This document shows, in pieces, positions 1 through 10,925 of a stretch of 64,000 nt of DNA. The position numbers and the translations under genes were made by a program. The stretch comes from Filosporella fistucella (Eukaryota; Ascomycota; Leotiomycetes; Helotiales): the NCBI GenBank assembly GCA_030077755.1, contig JAQJZZ010000013.1, forward strand, positions 1,426,001 through 1,490,000, in the 5' to 3' direction. The first letter of the stretch is position 1; every line of letters starts with the position of its first letter. A model generated the notes under the pieces. That model searched no databases and was not told where the DNA came from. It worked only from the letters and a program-made list of their open reading frames with translations.

Positions 1-2131
1 ATCAAGTAGCGCTGGCTTTTTAATCCCTTTAATCTTTACCCGGAGCTTCGGACTAGATATAATAAAAGGTGATTTAGTTTCCTTTATCACCGCCGAATTC
101 ACTTAAACCTTATCGTCCTCCGCTTTTCCCTTTATATGCGCCGGCATGGCAGTGGCCATATTCTTAAATAATATCTTTTATAGCATATCCGAATAGGCTA
201 GAACCTCTCTTTTAATAATCCCTTTAAGCTTATTATTTAAGATCTTATTTATAAGTTTTAAGGGATTGATAGAGCGCTTTAATATATCTAGATACCGCTT
301 AACTCTTTAAGCTATTCTTGGTCTTACCTTTTTTAAAGCCTCGGTTTATTCTTTATTAATATCTATTTCCTTTACTTCGCTACTTTTAATCACCTCATTC
401 TCCGTAGTTGCCTTCCTCTAGTTCCCGGCCTTAAGAATCTTTAGGATAGCTATTTTCCTTTCCTTATTAATCCTTTCCTTTAATACGCGCCTTAGATTCT
501 CCCATTTTTCCTCTTCCGCGGCCCCTTTCCCTCCTCGGAGCATGGCAGCTATAATAAAGATCCCCAAATTAATAATTTCCTTAACCTCTTTATTATCCGA
601 TTTATTTATTTAAATAATAGTACCAGATATTTTACCTATATTTATATGCCGGACCGGCATAGGCTAAGGTGGTGCTTATTCCTAGAAATAATAAATAATA
701 TCCTTTCCTTTCTCCCCTCTAGGAATATAAGCGGATCTTCTTCCTTTACCTGATTTCCCTAAAAGCATCCTTCCTTTAACGGTTTTATAAATAAGGCCTT
801 ATTCGCAATTAATCCTAAAATCGGGATATTATTATTTAAAATAACCCTCTTTTAAATAATAATAATAGCGCATTATTCGAGGATAATACGCTTTTCTAGC
901 AAAGGCACCTATATTAGGTATTAGTCCTTAAGGCGGAGCCGAAATGTTAACTTTGCTTATAATATTAGTTAAATAGGCACCGCGATTCTCCCCGCTAAGC
1001 GGGGTAAACCGAACCCGTTGGCCTCCTATCCCCATATCCGCAATCGCTTTAATAGACATAGCCAGAGATTAGAAAGCCTTAATTAAATCCTTAATTATTC
1101 CTTTAAAGATTACCTAAGCTCGCGGGTTTATAATAAGAACTATAAACTGCTTTTCCCTTAATATCTAAGCCGTATTTCCGAATTAATCCACTAATTAACT
1201 TAGATTCTCGCGCCCTTAAGCATCGGAATTAAATTCTTAAACCGTCTTATTGCTCGCCAGAATCTTAATAATAATCTTAATCATATTAATATATACCATT
1301 ATAAAGGGAAGCTTGATATTAATTTTATTCTTTTAAATAACCTTATTCTAAATCCCTTAGGAAAGACCATTTAAAAACCATATTCCCCTTATATAATCCT
1401 CGATTTAACCCTTTTTTTTTAACGTAAATAATATAGCCGTGAATTGTCGGATATAAGCATGCGTTTCAGCCTCGTCACCGCGCTTCTTATTCTTTAAAGC
1501 CTCTAAGAAAGCGCGAGAATTCATTTGCTAAATGGCATTATAATCCTTATATTTTATTATAAGTGCTTTAACCAATGCACTCTAGTCCTGATTAACCCAT
1601 TCCTATAACGTTTTAATATATTAGCCTATAGCCGTGGCATAGTATCTCGGCAGCCATTTAATCTTCCCTTTTTTATCCCATTTAGCATCTTTAGCCTAGT
1701 CTTTAAACCTCTCTAGGAACTCCGTAATATTATACCCTTTAAAGTATAAAGCCCTAGGACTATGCGGAAGGGGTATGGTAAGCACTACCCTTATAAACAT
1801 TATAGCTATTATCTAAGTAATCTAATCCTATATTATATCCGGTTCTTCCCTAGGAAGAAATTCTAATTCATTTAAAAAGCTCACTAGTGATATCGAAAAT
1901 CGTAAACTTAATAACCTATATTTTAAAAACTTAAGTAAGACTTATATACTTAATAAAACCACTATTAGAAGGATTTATAAAACGGATATAATTAATCCCT
2001 ATAACTCAATTTCCATACTATATTCCTTATTCCCTTTCTTATTATCCCATTTTAACTTTTCCCTCTCAACCTTAGCAAGCTTTGCCCGTACTCGCTTTCG
2101 CTTAATATTTATTTATTTACCCATTTCCACC
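1..2131 (-). mobile_element. RIP-degraded LTR-retrotransposon gag region (truncated by window edge)
   Basis: The stretch is very AT-rich and no ORF of 60 codons survives. Read on the minus strand it still gives a retroelement Gag-like protein full of TAA/TAG stops. A capsid-like segment lies at about 1300-1870 (pieces such as ITEFLERFKD, WLPRYYATAIG and NSRAFLEALKNK). A zinc-knuckle relic follows at 826-867, then a charged tail (600-300) with pieces such as ENLRRVLKERINKE. Stops sit where Gln or Trp is expected, and Cys and His codons have become TAT, as expected of repeat-induced CpA-to-TpA change. A possible start ATG lies near 2128. I could not find an LTR or primer-binding site. Protease, RT and integrase would lie beyond base 1. 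It could be Gypsy-like, but superfamily cannot be settled from gag alone. Confidence 0.75.
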
Positions 2132-3620
2132 GTTACTAATTTTGGCTAGGCTTAGCTCCACACTAATAGGAGAGTCCCACTCTATAATTAAAATTTAATA
2201 TAATAATTTGCCCTTATATTAAGGCCTTATATTATAGCCTGGATTCCTAGTTATTAGACTTTTAACTCTAGACCAATTATCACCGCTTTTTTAACCAATT
2301 GGTATACTTGCAACCGATAAAACCGACTCTTACCTCTCAAATACGTCCTTATTAATATGGATTAAGTGTGTATTATCTTTTATTCCTTGTATAGGTTACT
2401 AATGTAAAGGGATAGGAAGTATGCCGTTTAAGTGCATGATAAATAACATAATAACCAAAATAATAGGGGTGGTATTTGAAAGAAGAAGAAGGATTATATT
2501 ATTAAGTTATGCTCGGGCTATATTATATGTGAAGTAAGCACCGGAGCGGAAAAACTATCTACCGGTAAAACACGTGACCTAAAATCACGGGGCTTCAACC
2601 CCACCACAATAGGGCAAGCGCAAAATACATATTATAGAGTTAGAATAGGCATAATTTTTAAAAAAGAATAGCTTACTAATGTGAAAGAAAGCGAAATACT
2701 TTATTTAAGCAATCAAAATTTGATAAGTAATATTCGCCCGATTTTAGTTAGGATATTTATTAGATGATAAATAGAGAAAAGAGGACGGTAAAAGGGGTTT
2801 GAGAGATAAAAGACTACATATCATAACCGAATAAAGCATATATAGAAAAGACTAAGTTCTATTTTCGAGGAAAGTAGAGTGTTAAGCTATTTTGGCAGTC
2901 TATCTTTATAGTCTTATGGTGGCTTGGATACAATTACAAGTATCTCTAGCAGTCATTTTTAGGAAGACTAAGACGCAGTAACACGGGACAAAGAATCTTA
3001 GCCATAGAAGGGTCACAGGAAAGAGATAATGAAGGCCTGTATTTCAGAGCCTGAAAGTGTAGGGTTGTCATTATGTGTTCTTCTATCCTCTTATGCTATA
3101 TCGAACTATTATAGAAATCATAATACTAGTATTTTCGCTGCCGTTGGGGACATTAGCTTCTGATATTCAAACTATTCAGTCAAAAGGCATTCAGTCTTGC
3201 TATCTCAAATCTTGCGTTGTGCTGTGGTAATGCAGTGTGATCTTGCTGTAAATGTTAAATTTACGAGGGGGAACAGCTTTGATATGAGGGAATATAGTAA
3301 ATTAGTCATAGTAATCGCAATCTGGTATTTATTATTGATGTGTGAGAGTGTTTGCGCATAGATTTGATATTTTTGATCTTAGATACTCCTTTTGCCCTCA
3401 AGCGTGCTTTCCTGCGACTGATTAGTAAATGTCGACACGCTGAATAGCTGTTTTCAGGATTGTTGCAGCAGGAGGATATCCTGACATCTTGGGTCTCGAA
3501 TCTCAGATTTAAGGGACGAGCCACTCAGATATATGAAGGATTACGAGAGGAAACTAGGATCTGAATTCTGCGATGGAATTGCAGGACGGTGAGTCTGATG
3601 AGTTGGAAGCCAGGTAGATA
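2132..3620. other. gene-free flank of the retroelement relic
   Basis: AT-rich to about 2500, then of more balanced composition. It probably includes the 5' leader or LTR of the relic, but no terminal repeat pair can be shown because the other end lies outside the window. No credible coding frame or tRNA was seen. Confidence 0.4.
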
Positions 3621-3651
3621 GCCCAATTCTCCTCAGTCTGTGGTCGTATGT
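3621..3651 (-). pseudogene. 5' fragment of a 5S rRNA gene
   Basis: On the minus strand these 31 bases are identical to the first 31 bases of the 5S rRNA gene at 9425 (starting ACATACGACCACAGAC). The match stops abruptly on both sides, so the rest of the gene, including its internal promoter, is missing. It is a dispersed 5S pseudogene fragment, left by recombination or by an insertion event. Confidence 0.8.
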
Positions 3652-4567
3652 AGCAAGTATATGGTAATTTTCATTTATCTTCAGTTAGCTCACTCCATCT
3701 TTCTTGGATCTCATTTCCCCAACAAGAAGTAAGATCGAATCCGTGGTTCTGCGGAGGTTACTTTTGCCGGAATCACGGCCTGCGTACCAAAAATCGCGTG
3801 ATTGAAAAGCTGAGCCTACGATCCTATTTGCTCCCCGTTGCGCTTTCGAAGTTCGGGGAGCCAAACTGTCGAGATCCTATAGTACCCGCCCTTGCCCCGC
3901 TTACTCCAGTATTTTTGTTGGTGGCATACTCCATACATAGAATCTTCGCTTGGAAGGCGAGGGAGGCCAAAGGTCAGACACACTCCTTCTTACCAGTTTT
4001 ACCAGCCTCTGGATGATTCGCAGTACCTTGTACGTGCATCAAATGCTACGCCAAGTATGGCGCCACTTTCATTTTGTAACATAGCGGCTTTCCCCCTCCT
4101 GTACAAGCGCAACCATGGATCCTGTCGCACAATCACAATAGTCGCACCGTGAGCATATCCAAGAGTGTAGTCATATCCTCTGGCATACGGCTTAGCTAAG
4201 TATTATGATGGACGTCTTGCTTGTGCATCATGAAAATTATGGGTATTGAGGTCATTTGGAGTGGCGTCCAAAAGATTGTTGGCTCTCACTACTTGCGCCG
4301 TGTCTCCGTACAGTACGAAGCTATGCGCTGCACCTGTATATGGGGCACGAACCAAAATTAGACGCCCCTGCTTATCAGGAATCAAAGCTCGTCTGGATAG
4401 GGAATTTGTCTGTTTTCATTGGGTACCGAGGGAGTGGTTCAACTAAGCAGAATTGGCTGGCAGAACCGTACCACTATTCGTTATAGTATACTGTGTCGCC
4501 CTCGAGAGATGCAAGTATCTTCAATCGATATTTTCTATTCACCGAAACCCCCCTTTTTAACGCTTAT
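3652..4567. other. intergenic, leader of the T5orf172 gene
   Basis: Only short overlapping frames on both strands, none with recognisable content. The last part is presumably promoter and 5' leader of the gene that follows. Confidence 0.4.
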
Positions 4568-6694
4568 ATGGCTTCGAACCACGCTTCCAAATCCATTATC
4601 ATAGATGTTGATAGCCATGACCAGCAGATTCCAGCCACTGAAACCTTATCTTCTCCCGGCAAAATTATGGCGCTCAATGATCTCGACAGCATCGTGATGC
4701 TTCAACTTCCGTTGGGACACACACCTAATAGCCATTCATTCCGAAACACTTCGCCAGCTTCGAGTGCGAGATCGTTGTCACCGACCCCAAGCATTTTTGA
4801 CGACGACTTAAGTCCTGCAGAAACTCCACCAACAGCACCGCTACCGAAGCAACCTCGCCCATCTTCATCTCCTAGGTTGGGAGTTGAAAGTATACAGAAG
4901 ATATCCAGATTATCATTCGTGGACAAAAATGCAAAACAGTACGGCGGTACTTCTGGTGCTAGCACATCTCCAACGATCCAAGCATCGCCGAGCACTCCTC
5001 AACGCTCTATCACCCCAGTACTTGAGTGTCAGGCTGCAGAGCAGCATGGTATTCAAACAGTCGATTACTTTACCTCGAAGTTGGCTCAGATGAAGCTAGA
5101 TGAATCGCCAATGTCCCAAAAGTTGCGCAGGAGGAAGCGTGACCAAGATATTGCAGAGGCAGTCAAGGCGATCTCTTCTGAACTCTCGTCCTTGAACTTC
5201 GACAAAAGTAACGCCGGACCGGGTCATCAAGGACAAAGTACGGTTCCAGCAGAAGAAGAATTGTACCAGGAGTCTCTGGCTCTGCCAAACACAGCATCCA
5301 ATATTCTCGATCAGCACTTGATGAGGCTGGATGGTGATAGGCACGAAATGTCAAATGTATTTTTGTCCGAGTTCGATGCGAGAAGTAGTAAGGCAGCCGA
5401 GGATATCCCGGACTCTCCAGCTGCGGAGGTTTTAGTTGTGGAAGAAGCTCATCCAGAGCAACGTTCACAGTCGTCCATTACGCCATCCCTCGATCCTTTG
5501 ATATTCGGATCAAACCCGGAGATCTCTGTCAAAAGCTCTGCATTAGAGCAACTAGTTGCTAATGTCAAATCGAAAATAGATGTACCAGAAGAGCTCAAAA
5601 ACGGTATCGGTCCCCGTGTCGGGTCTAAGCCAGCCCCATCACCAAGTTCCAAAACCCCAACGACACAGAAGTCTCGAAATCCGTTGTCAGGCCTGGTTAA
5701 GAATGATCAATGTCGCAGGTCTACCAGAAGCAGGGTTACTCGAACAAGTGGCCGACAATCATTATCCGTGGAAGAAGAAACACTCCGCTCTCCGTGTATG
5801 GATCCTGCTTCTGCAAAGGACATTACTATTTCGACTCCGCCCAAGAAGAAGGCACCAAAAATCAAGACTCAGCACCAGAAGAAAGCACCAAAAATCAAGA
5901 GTGCGTCAAAATTGACCAGACATGTATTCGAAAAGTATCATGATAACGATAAATCGAGCAACGACTTGAAACTTGAGATACTTGGCAAAGTTCAACAGAA
6001 TGATCATGAAGGCAAACTTCTGAAGTCTCTTGCCGCGACAATCGTCGCTGTCTTACCACGCCTGGTTCAGAAATATTTTTTCTCGCACTATGCCTTATCG
6101 TCTCACGAGACAAATCCAGGTTTTATCTACATCTTTAAGTCGGACGCATGCCCAGGTCACGTCAAGATCGGGAGGACGAAACACAAGCCAGAAATTCGCA
6201 TTTCACAATGGTCAAACAGATGTAAATTCACCTGCATCCATGTTGTCCAATTTGACGACAAATCATTCTACCACTATAGTGTAGTAGAGAAGATTATACA
6301 GGCAGAGCTATGGAATGTAAGACGGAAGTTTAAATGCGGGGAGTGTAAGGAGAAGACTAGCCATAAGCACGACGTTGGGGAAAGGGGTCCCACAGAGCAT
6401 GGTGAGTGGTATGAAATCACAGAAAAACACGCCTTAGAGGTTGTCCAGAAGTGGCGCAGATGGATTGTCGAATGCGAACCTTACTCAGAGACTGGAATCC
6501 TTCGCCAGTACTGGGATTGGAAGCACGATCAAGCGATGAATGGTGGTGATGTTGATTGGGTAAAGTGGCGTTTGTCTACTTGGGGTGAATATCTCCAGTA
6601 CTTGCGGCATTGTTTCCACAAAACAATTATAGTTTATTTTATACTCCCAAATGTGAAAGGGCATCAACATGGCGACGGTTTCGAAACATGTTGA
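4568..6694 (+). CDS. T5orf172 (GIY-YIG-like) domain protein with long disordered N-terminus
   Basis: Single-exon gene of 708 aa from the ATG at 4568 (733 aa if the in-frame ATG at 4493 is used; I prefer 4568, followed by a normal polar N-terminus). Residues 1-480 are rich in Ser, Pro, Glu and Lys and look disordered. They include a short Lys-rich tandem duplication of the unit KKAPKIK. The C-terminal part, about residues 515-625, carries the T5orf172 signature: GFIYIFKSD, then HVKIGRTKHKPEIRISQW, then a charged stretch with CGECKEK and a final GEWYEI helix region. Pfam T5orf172 is related to GIY-YIG nucleases and is common in phage proteins and in fungal proteins of the Mug113 type. Nuclease activity is inference. 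What is visible is the fold signature (Y-I-Y-F, K-I-G-R-T). A fungal chromatin or meiotic role is possible but unproven. Confidence 0.85.
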   Translation: MASNHASKSIIIDVDSHDQQIPATETLSSPGKIMALNDLDSIVMLQLPLGHTPNSHSFRNTSPASSARSLSPTPSIFDDDLSPAETPPTAPLPKQPRPSSSPRLGVESIQKISRLSFVDKNAKQYGGTSGASTSPTIQASPSTPQRSITPVLECQAAEQHGIQTVDYFTSKLAQMKLDESPMSQKLRRRKRDQDIAEAVKAISSELSSLNFDKSNAGPGHQGQSTVPAEEELYQESLALPNTASNILDQHLMRLDGDRHEMSNVFLSEFDARSSKAAEDIPDSPAAEVLVVEEAHPEQRSQSSITPSLDPLIFGSNPEISVKSSALEQLVANVKSKIDVPEELKNGIGPRVGSKPAPSPSSKTPTTQKSRNPLSGLVKNDQCRRSTRSRVTRTSGRQSLSVEEETLRSPCMDPASAKDITISTPPKKKAPKIKTQHQKKAPKIKSASKLTRHVFEKYHDNDKSSNDLKLEILGKVQQNDHEGKLLKSLAATIVAVLPRLVQKYFFSHYALSSHETNPGFIYIFKSDACPGHVKIGRTKHKPEIRISQWSNRCKFTCIHVVQFDDKSFYHYSVVEKIIQAELWNVRRKFKCGECKEKTSHKHDVGERGPTEHGEWYEITEKHALEVVQKWRRWIVECEPYSETGILRQYWDWKHDQAMNGGDVDWVKWRLSTWGEYLQYLRHCFHKTIIVYFILPNVKGHQHGDGFETC

Positions 6695-8241
6695 CACTCG
6701 AGAGAAGTCGATCACTTATCTGAGCAGGACAATTTGATATATACAGCACTATAGAATTATCAAAACTTTGTCGGATCTTGCATTATATTACTTGTCAAGG
6801 CTATGCCGGCGACAGCTCTCTCATAGTATGCCTGGTAGTATGCCTATTTCTGAAATTCAAACATAGATTTTCGATTCGTAGCTAGAATTTAATGCAACGT
6901 CTTTACAGCCTTGTGCTTGCATGATTTTTGACTGCTGCCTAGAGCTAACGAAGGAGATGTGGATTATCACCCAATCATCCCTTACCTCGTCAGGCTTTTC
7001 AACTTTGTGATCTGACATCCAATAAATCCTGCATATCTTGGCATAATATGAGACATAATGGAGAGAACCCCGCCCTTGTGTTCTCTGATCCTGCACCTTC
7101 ATGCGAACCAGAATTCGGATTTGTGAAACCGAATTCTATATCTATATTATAGAGAATTGGGCTATCCACACATATTTTTTTTGGCCCATTAGCATCAATG
7201 ACTACAAACACTCACTTAAGAATTCACTTCTCAGGTTATTACTGTACCGAAGACTTTCCAAGTGATCTTCTCCATTATATCCTGAGTCCCATAATCAAGA
7301 CCTTGGATCTCAGGTCATTCACGTTGGAATACTGTGACATTCTCTACCGCTGTGAAGACACATGTAAATCATTTAAACTGCATATGAAAGTGGCACTAAT
7401 GCCTCTGCTGCTTGCATTTGTGCATACGAGGCGTCCATTTATAACTAACCAACTTCCTTTCATATGGAGAACCCCACGCCCAGCTTCCAATGCAAGTAGT
7501 GCTTCATTCGCCAGCGCCGGCACCAATCGCTCTGCTAGCCTACTGCTGATGATCAATTTTCTACATATTGTGCAACTTGCAGCAGCTTTGACATGCCAGA
7601 GCTCATTAAACAAAATTCCTACACACCATCAGGTTTTCATGTTGTGATGCTCGCCCAGCTTTGGGTGGATTGTCTACCCAAGTGTCCTTCCGTATGATCG
7701 TTCATCCCCAATTTCCAAAAGAATGATACCGTCTCAGCCTTTCACCATTCTTCGTTTTCAAGAGTACCAAAACTCTTCTACTTGTTTTCTGAACCTCGGC
7801 CACTGTCAATTCTATACTTATTATCTCCCGCCAACGAGGCTGAAAAACAATGTAAAACGAATCGACAGTTTCCTCAAGACCAAGTGCGCATAGATACCAA
7901 CAGCATACAGTTGCAAGTAGGCAGCGCCGTAAAGATGCCACAGATAATTCCATCTGTGCACATTGCAACGAGCTAGCGAGCCTCCATAGTAGCACGAGTA
8001 GCCATGCCGCAATACTTGGTCAGGACATCGTCGTATTTCAAAAGGAATAAGACTAACGAAGCAAGTATAGTTCGAAGCTCGACGGCAGGAGCAGGAGCTG
8101 CCAATCAGCAAAATTCTCTCCCTGCTTCAACAGGAAGATCTCCTCGCAGCTTAAGCTCCTCTCGACAACCGCGTCCTGTCCGCCATGCGATACCACCATG
8201 CGCCTTAGCGCATCAGGCTGAGGGGCATTCCCAGCCGTTGA
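6695..8241. other. gene-poor stretch
   Basis: Contains overlapping short frames on both strands (the longest is 149 codons at 7198-7647, plus strand) with no recognisable domain, no obvious introns and antisense frames of similar size. I see nothing I can call a gene. Confidence 0.35.
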
Positions 8242-8817
8242 ATGAGCTTCGCCAGCGGGACTCACAGTCTAGCTCAGAGCGACGATCTCATATTTCTGAA
8301 CTCGGAGGGGATACAAAAGGAGCGTCTCCAAAGTGGAGCGATTCGTCAAGAAGCAAACCCTGAGCGAGAAGGATCCCGCGAGCAATCATTAATGGCCCCT
8401 CCTAGCGACGAATCTTTAAGTGGATCAAAAGACAACGACACGGGTTCCTATAGAGGCAAACAGACTCGTCGGGGTCGGAGGAGTGGAAGGGGAAAGGGGA
8501 AAAGAAAGGGAAAGGGAAAGGGAAAGGGAAAGGGAAAGGGAAAGGGAAAGGGAAAGGGAAAGGGAAAGGGAAAGGGAAAGGGAAAGGGAAAGGGAAAGGG
8601 AAAGGGAAAGGGAAAGGGAAAGGGAAAGGGAAAGGGAAAGGGAAAGGGAAAGGGAAAGGGAAAGGGAAAGGGAAAGGGAAAGGGAAAGGGAAATGAGGAG
8701 GAGCGGCAACTATATGTTGCTCCAGGGTCGGGTAGTAGGAAAGACTGTTTCGTTAAGTCAAAAGATTGTTATGATGAAAACGCATATCGCATAAAGGAAG
8801 GACCTTTGACATTTTGA
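8242..8817 (+). CDS. possible low-complexity Gly-Lys repeat protein
   Basis: Open frame of 191 codons: a hydrophilic N-terminal third (Ser, Glu, Arg, Gln rich, ending in RRGRRSGRGKGKR), about 63 residues of alternating Gly-Lys coded by the hexanucleotide repeat, then a 45-residue tail. The hexamer leaves all three forward frames open (Gly-Lys in two, Glu-Arg in one), so an open frame here is weak proof of a gene. If translated, the product would be a highly basic, disordered protein. No homologue is recognised. Confidence 0.25.
   Translation: MSFASGTHSLAQSDDLIFLNSEGIQKERLQSGAIRQEANPEREGSREQSLMAPPSDESLSGSKDNDTGSYRGKQTRRGRRSGRGKGKRKGKGKGKGKGKGKGKGKGKGKGKGKGKGKGKGKGKGKGKGKGKGKGKGKGKGKGKGKGKGKGNEEERQLYVAPGSGSRKDCFVKSKDCYDENAYRIKEGPLTF
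8505..8693 (+). repeat. (GGGAAA)n microsatellite, about 31 perfect units
   Basis: 189 bases of perfect hexanucleotide repeat with imperfect G/A-rich sequence just before it (8485-8504). One strand is pure purine, so triplex or slipped structures are possible. The unit length is a multiple of three, so unit gain or loss would not shift a reading frame crossing it. Confidence 0.97.
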
Positions 8818-9424
8818 TAAGCAAGGTTCACGTCGCTAGGACGAGACTACGCTAGACGCAAATCATAATATCAAAATTCTCTTTAAGTTTATGGATTTCT
8901 ATTACCTGTGGTCCGTTCATTAAGGCAAGATAGCTAGTATCGCAATCAGTAGCTATTTTAATTATTCTTGAGATCTTAGCATTAAATTGAAGTATTGCTT
9001 ATTACGAATTCTATTGTATATAATTATATAAAGGAAAATTATATTTCCTGTATAGTTAGAAACGCCAATTGAAAGGTGTTTATTAGTGAGTGAGTAAGTC
9101 TGGATTGCGACGAGTGGGAGTTTTTCAATATCCTTATTTAGGCAGGGTATTGCGTGTGAATCCTATACCATCTATAGTATATGTAACCGTTTTTGGTATT
9201 CTCCCCTTTTTCGTGATGAAACGGCCGCGTTAACATTATGAATATACCCTCGTAGAATTTTATTAGCGTTTAAGGCCACTACAAATCTAGGTAGTACTGT
9301 TTACGAAGTAGGGACTAGGGAATCTCATAACCAGGCACTTGAAGAAGAGGCAGTAAATCTCTTCCATTTCTCCGCACACTATTTGTTTTACTATTATATA
9401 ACATAAAATTGAGGGGTTTAAACC
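8818..9424. other. AT-rich intergenic stretch upstream of 5S rRNA
   Basis: No coding frame of note. AT-rich, with several TATATA-like stretches at 9018-9030. Fungal 5S genes may use an upstream TATA-like element, but none is clear directly in front of 9425. Confidence 0.35.
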
Positions 9425-9543
9425 ACATACGACCACAGACTGAGGAGAATTGGGCATCCCGTCCGCTCTGCCATACACAAGCCTCAGATCGGCAGATTAG
9501 TAGTTGGGTGGGTGACCACCAGCGAATACCTGCTGTTGTATGT
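9425..9543 (+). rRNA. 5S ribosomal RNA
   Basis: Structural RNA of the large ribosomal subunit, transcribed by Pol III. The ends pair (ACATACGA at the start, TTGTATGT at the end) as helix I. Strongly conserved 5S blocks are present: CATCCCGTCCGCTC and TAGTTGGGTGGGTGACCACC followed by AGCGAATACC. Bases 16-21 (CTGAGG) pair with 58-63 (CCTCAG). At this helix well-known ascomycete 5S genes have other but also complementary bases, so the differences look compensated, not decayed. A lone gene away from the rDNA array is the usual ascomycete arrangement. Confidence 0.93.
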
Positions 9544-9547
9544 TTTT
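9543..9547 (+). terminator. Pol III T-run terminator of 5S rRNA
   Basis: Five T residues directly at the 3' end of the 5S helix I, the normal RNA polymerase III stop. Confidence 0.8.
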
Positions 9548-10259
9548 GCCATTTTGTTCAATTTTTTGTGGAATTAAGTGGGACGGACGTTGATGATGGT
9601 GGAGGTGGGTGACAAGTGGTACTCATACCATATTGACGAACGCCCTTTACCCCTCCCAAATGTCAAATATAAGAGATGGATAACAAGAGTTGATCCCCCT
9701 TTCACCTCGCTGTCGCTTGCAAGAGCGCAGTGGAAGGGGAGCCGACTGTTAGACTTTTATTTGTGCGGCATATTGAATAGCATCTCTTCTTTTGTACCTG
9801 CGTCAGGGTCTACCTGGTAGTACTCGATACTCGATGTGTGTGCAAATGCTTGATTTCCCCTTAATGCTCTTTTCCATTCTTTATATTCTTTTGTCCACTT
9901 GTCACAAGTACGGGAAGTCTTCAAATTTCATATTATATAGTAGCTGAGGGGCAAAGAATAACACTTCAAAACAATATCCTAGTGTTACATTTCAATGCCT
10001 TGAAAACTTCTCAATGCAAGATGACAGTCTCTGTCTCGAATTTTCCTATTTGTTCGACAGCCTCCCCATCCACGATGCCATGAACATAGCATTCCCATAT
10101 GAATGAGACGTCCTGCCGAGCTAATCCCTCCTCAAGTCGTAGAAGGCAAGGTGTATTTCCTCAATATAGCACCTAAACCTGGTCCCCAACCCGAGCATGT
10201 TGCGATCCGAGGCCCACATATCCATTTGATGTAACGAGAAATGAATGGTGGTACGTAAG
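9548..10259. other. intergenic between 5S rRNA and HET relic
   Basis: Short open frames only. The part near 10000-10259 may hold further decayed sequence from the HET gene's C-terminal region, but I could not recognise it. Confidence 0.3.
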
Positions 10260-10925
10260 GGCATTTAGAGATTGGCAAAGACATAGACCTGTATACCTGC
10301 TTCTACAACCATTCGCTAGTGGCGGCTTCAAATACGGACCAACAGCAGGAGTTGGATCCCCACATCACTGTTGCTGACGGTGGTATTATGATCTTCTGTA
10401 TGTCCGAAGTATCTTCCACCATCCACATTGTACCATCTTCTCAAGGACTTGGCATATTCGGGGTTCGGCCCGTTTTATCGACTATATAGAACGAGCGATT
10501 CTTTTTCAAGAAACGAAACAGGGCTCGAATATCTTTCTTAGTGATTTCATGAACGCTCGCATCTCCCAGTCAAACCAACACTTGGTGACATTTTCCATAG
10601 ATATCACGCATGAGACATATCTGACTCATTCTCTCCTGCTCATTTTCTTGGTCAATGCAGATGGCATCGATCCATAACATGCGGCTCGAATCGGCTCTCC
10701 GATTATATCTCAAAAGCGTTTTCCAGATTAGTAGTTACCTAGAAGGACTGGCCATCCAGAGTGATAGGCTTTGTTATCTTTGGGTTTCCCCAAACATAAG
10801 ATAGAGATTCGTAAGCTACGCGATTATCAAGACGTGCTAATTGTCACTTGCATAATATTACATCTTCGAATTGCCCTGGTAAGATCTCCAGTAAACGAAT
10901 CTCCTTTGCACCAAGCTTATCTTGA
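10260..10925 (-). pseudogene. broken HET (heterokaryon incompatibility) domain gene
   Basis: The minus strand encodes, in order, the hallmarks of the fungal HET domain: KEIRLLEILPGQFED (about 10910-10870), AYESLSYVWGNPK (about 10815-10780), DSSRMLWIDAICIDQEN (about 10700-10645), and IYGKCHQVLV then LG (about 10600-10563). The frame is destroyed: stops sit at about 10845 and 10738, a TGA replaces the Trp of the usual VLVWLG motif, and one extra T near 10712 shifts the frame. A weaker continuation (SATVMWG, SVFEAAT) reaches about 10270. HET proteins trigger cell death on non-self recognition. This copy cannot make one. The stops fit C-to-T or G-to-A change. Confidence 0.85.

Noticed and set aside
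2570..2605. T-arm-like string (GGGGTTGAAGCCCC on the minus strand), possible tRNA or SINE box B
   Set aside because: One base short of the box B consensus, with no matching box A or cloverleaf around it.
7198..7647. 149-codon plus-strand frame
   Set aside because: An antisense frame of 89 codons overlaps it; no domain, no intron, no context support.
8420..8794. Glu-Arg repeat frame and the antisense Ser-Leu repeat frame over the hexanucleotide array
   Set aside because: Both are forced by the repeat, which leaves most frames open. No independent coding evidence.
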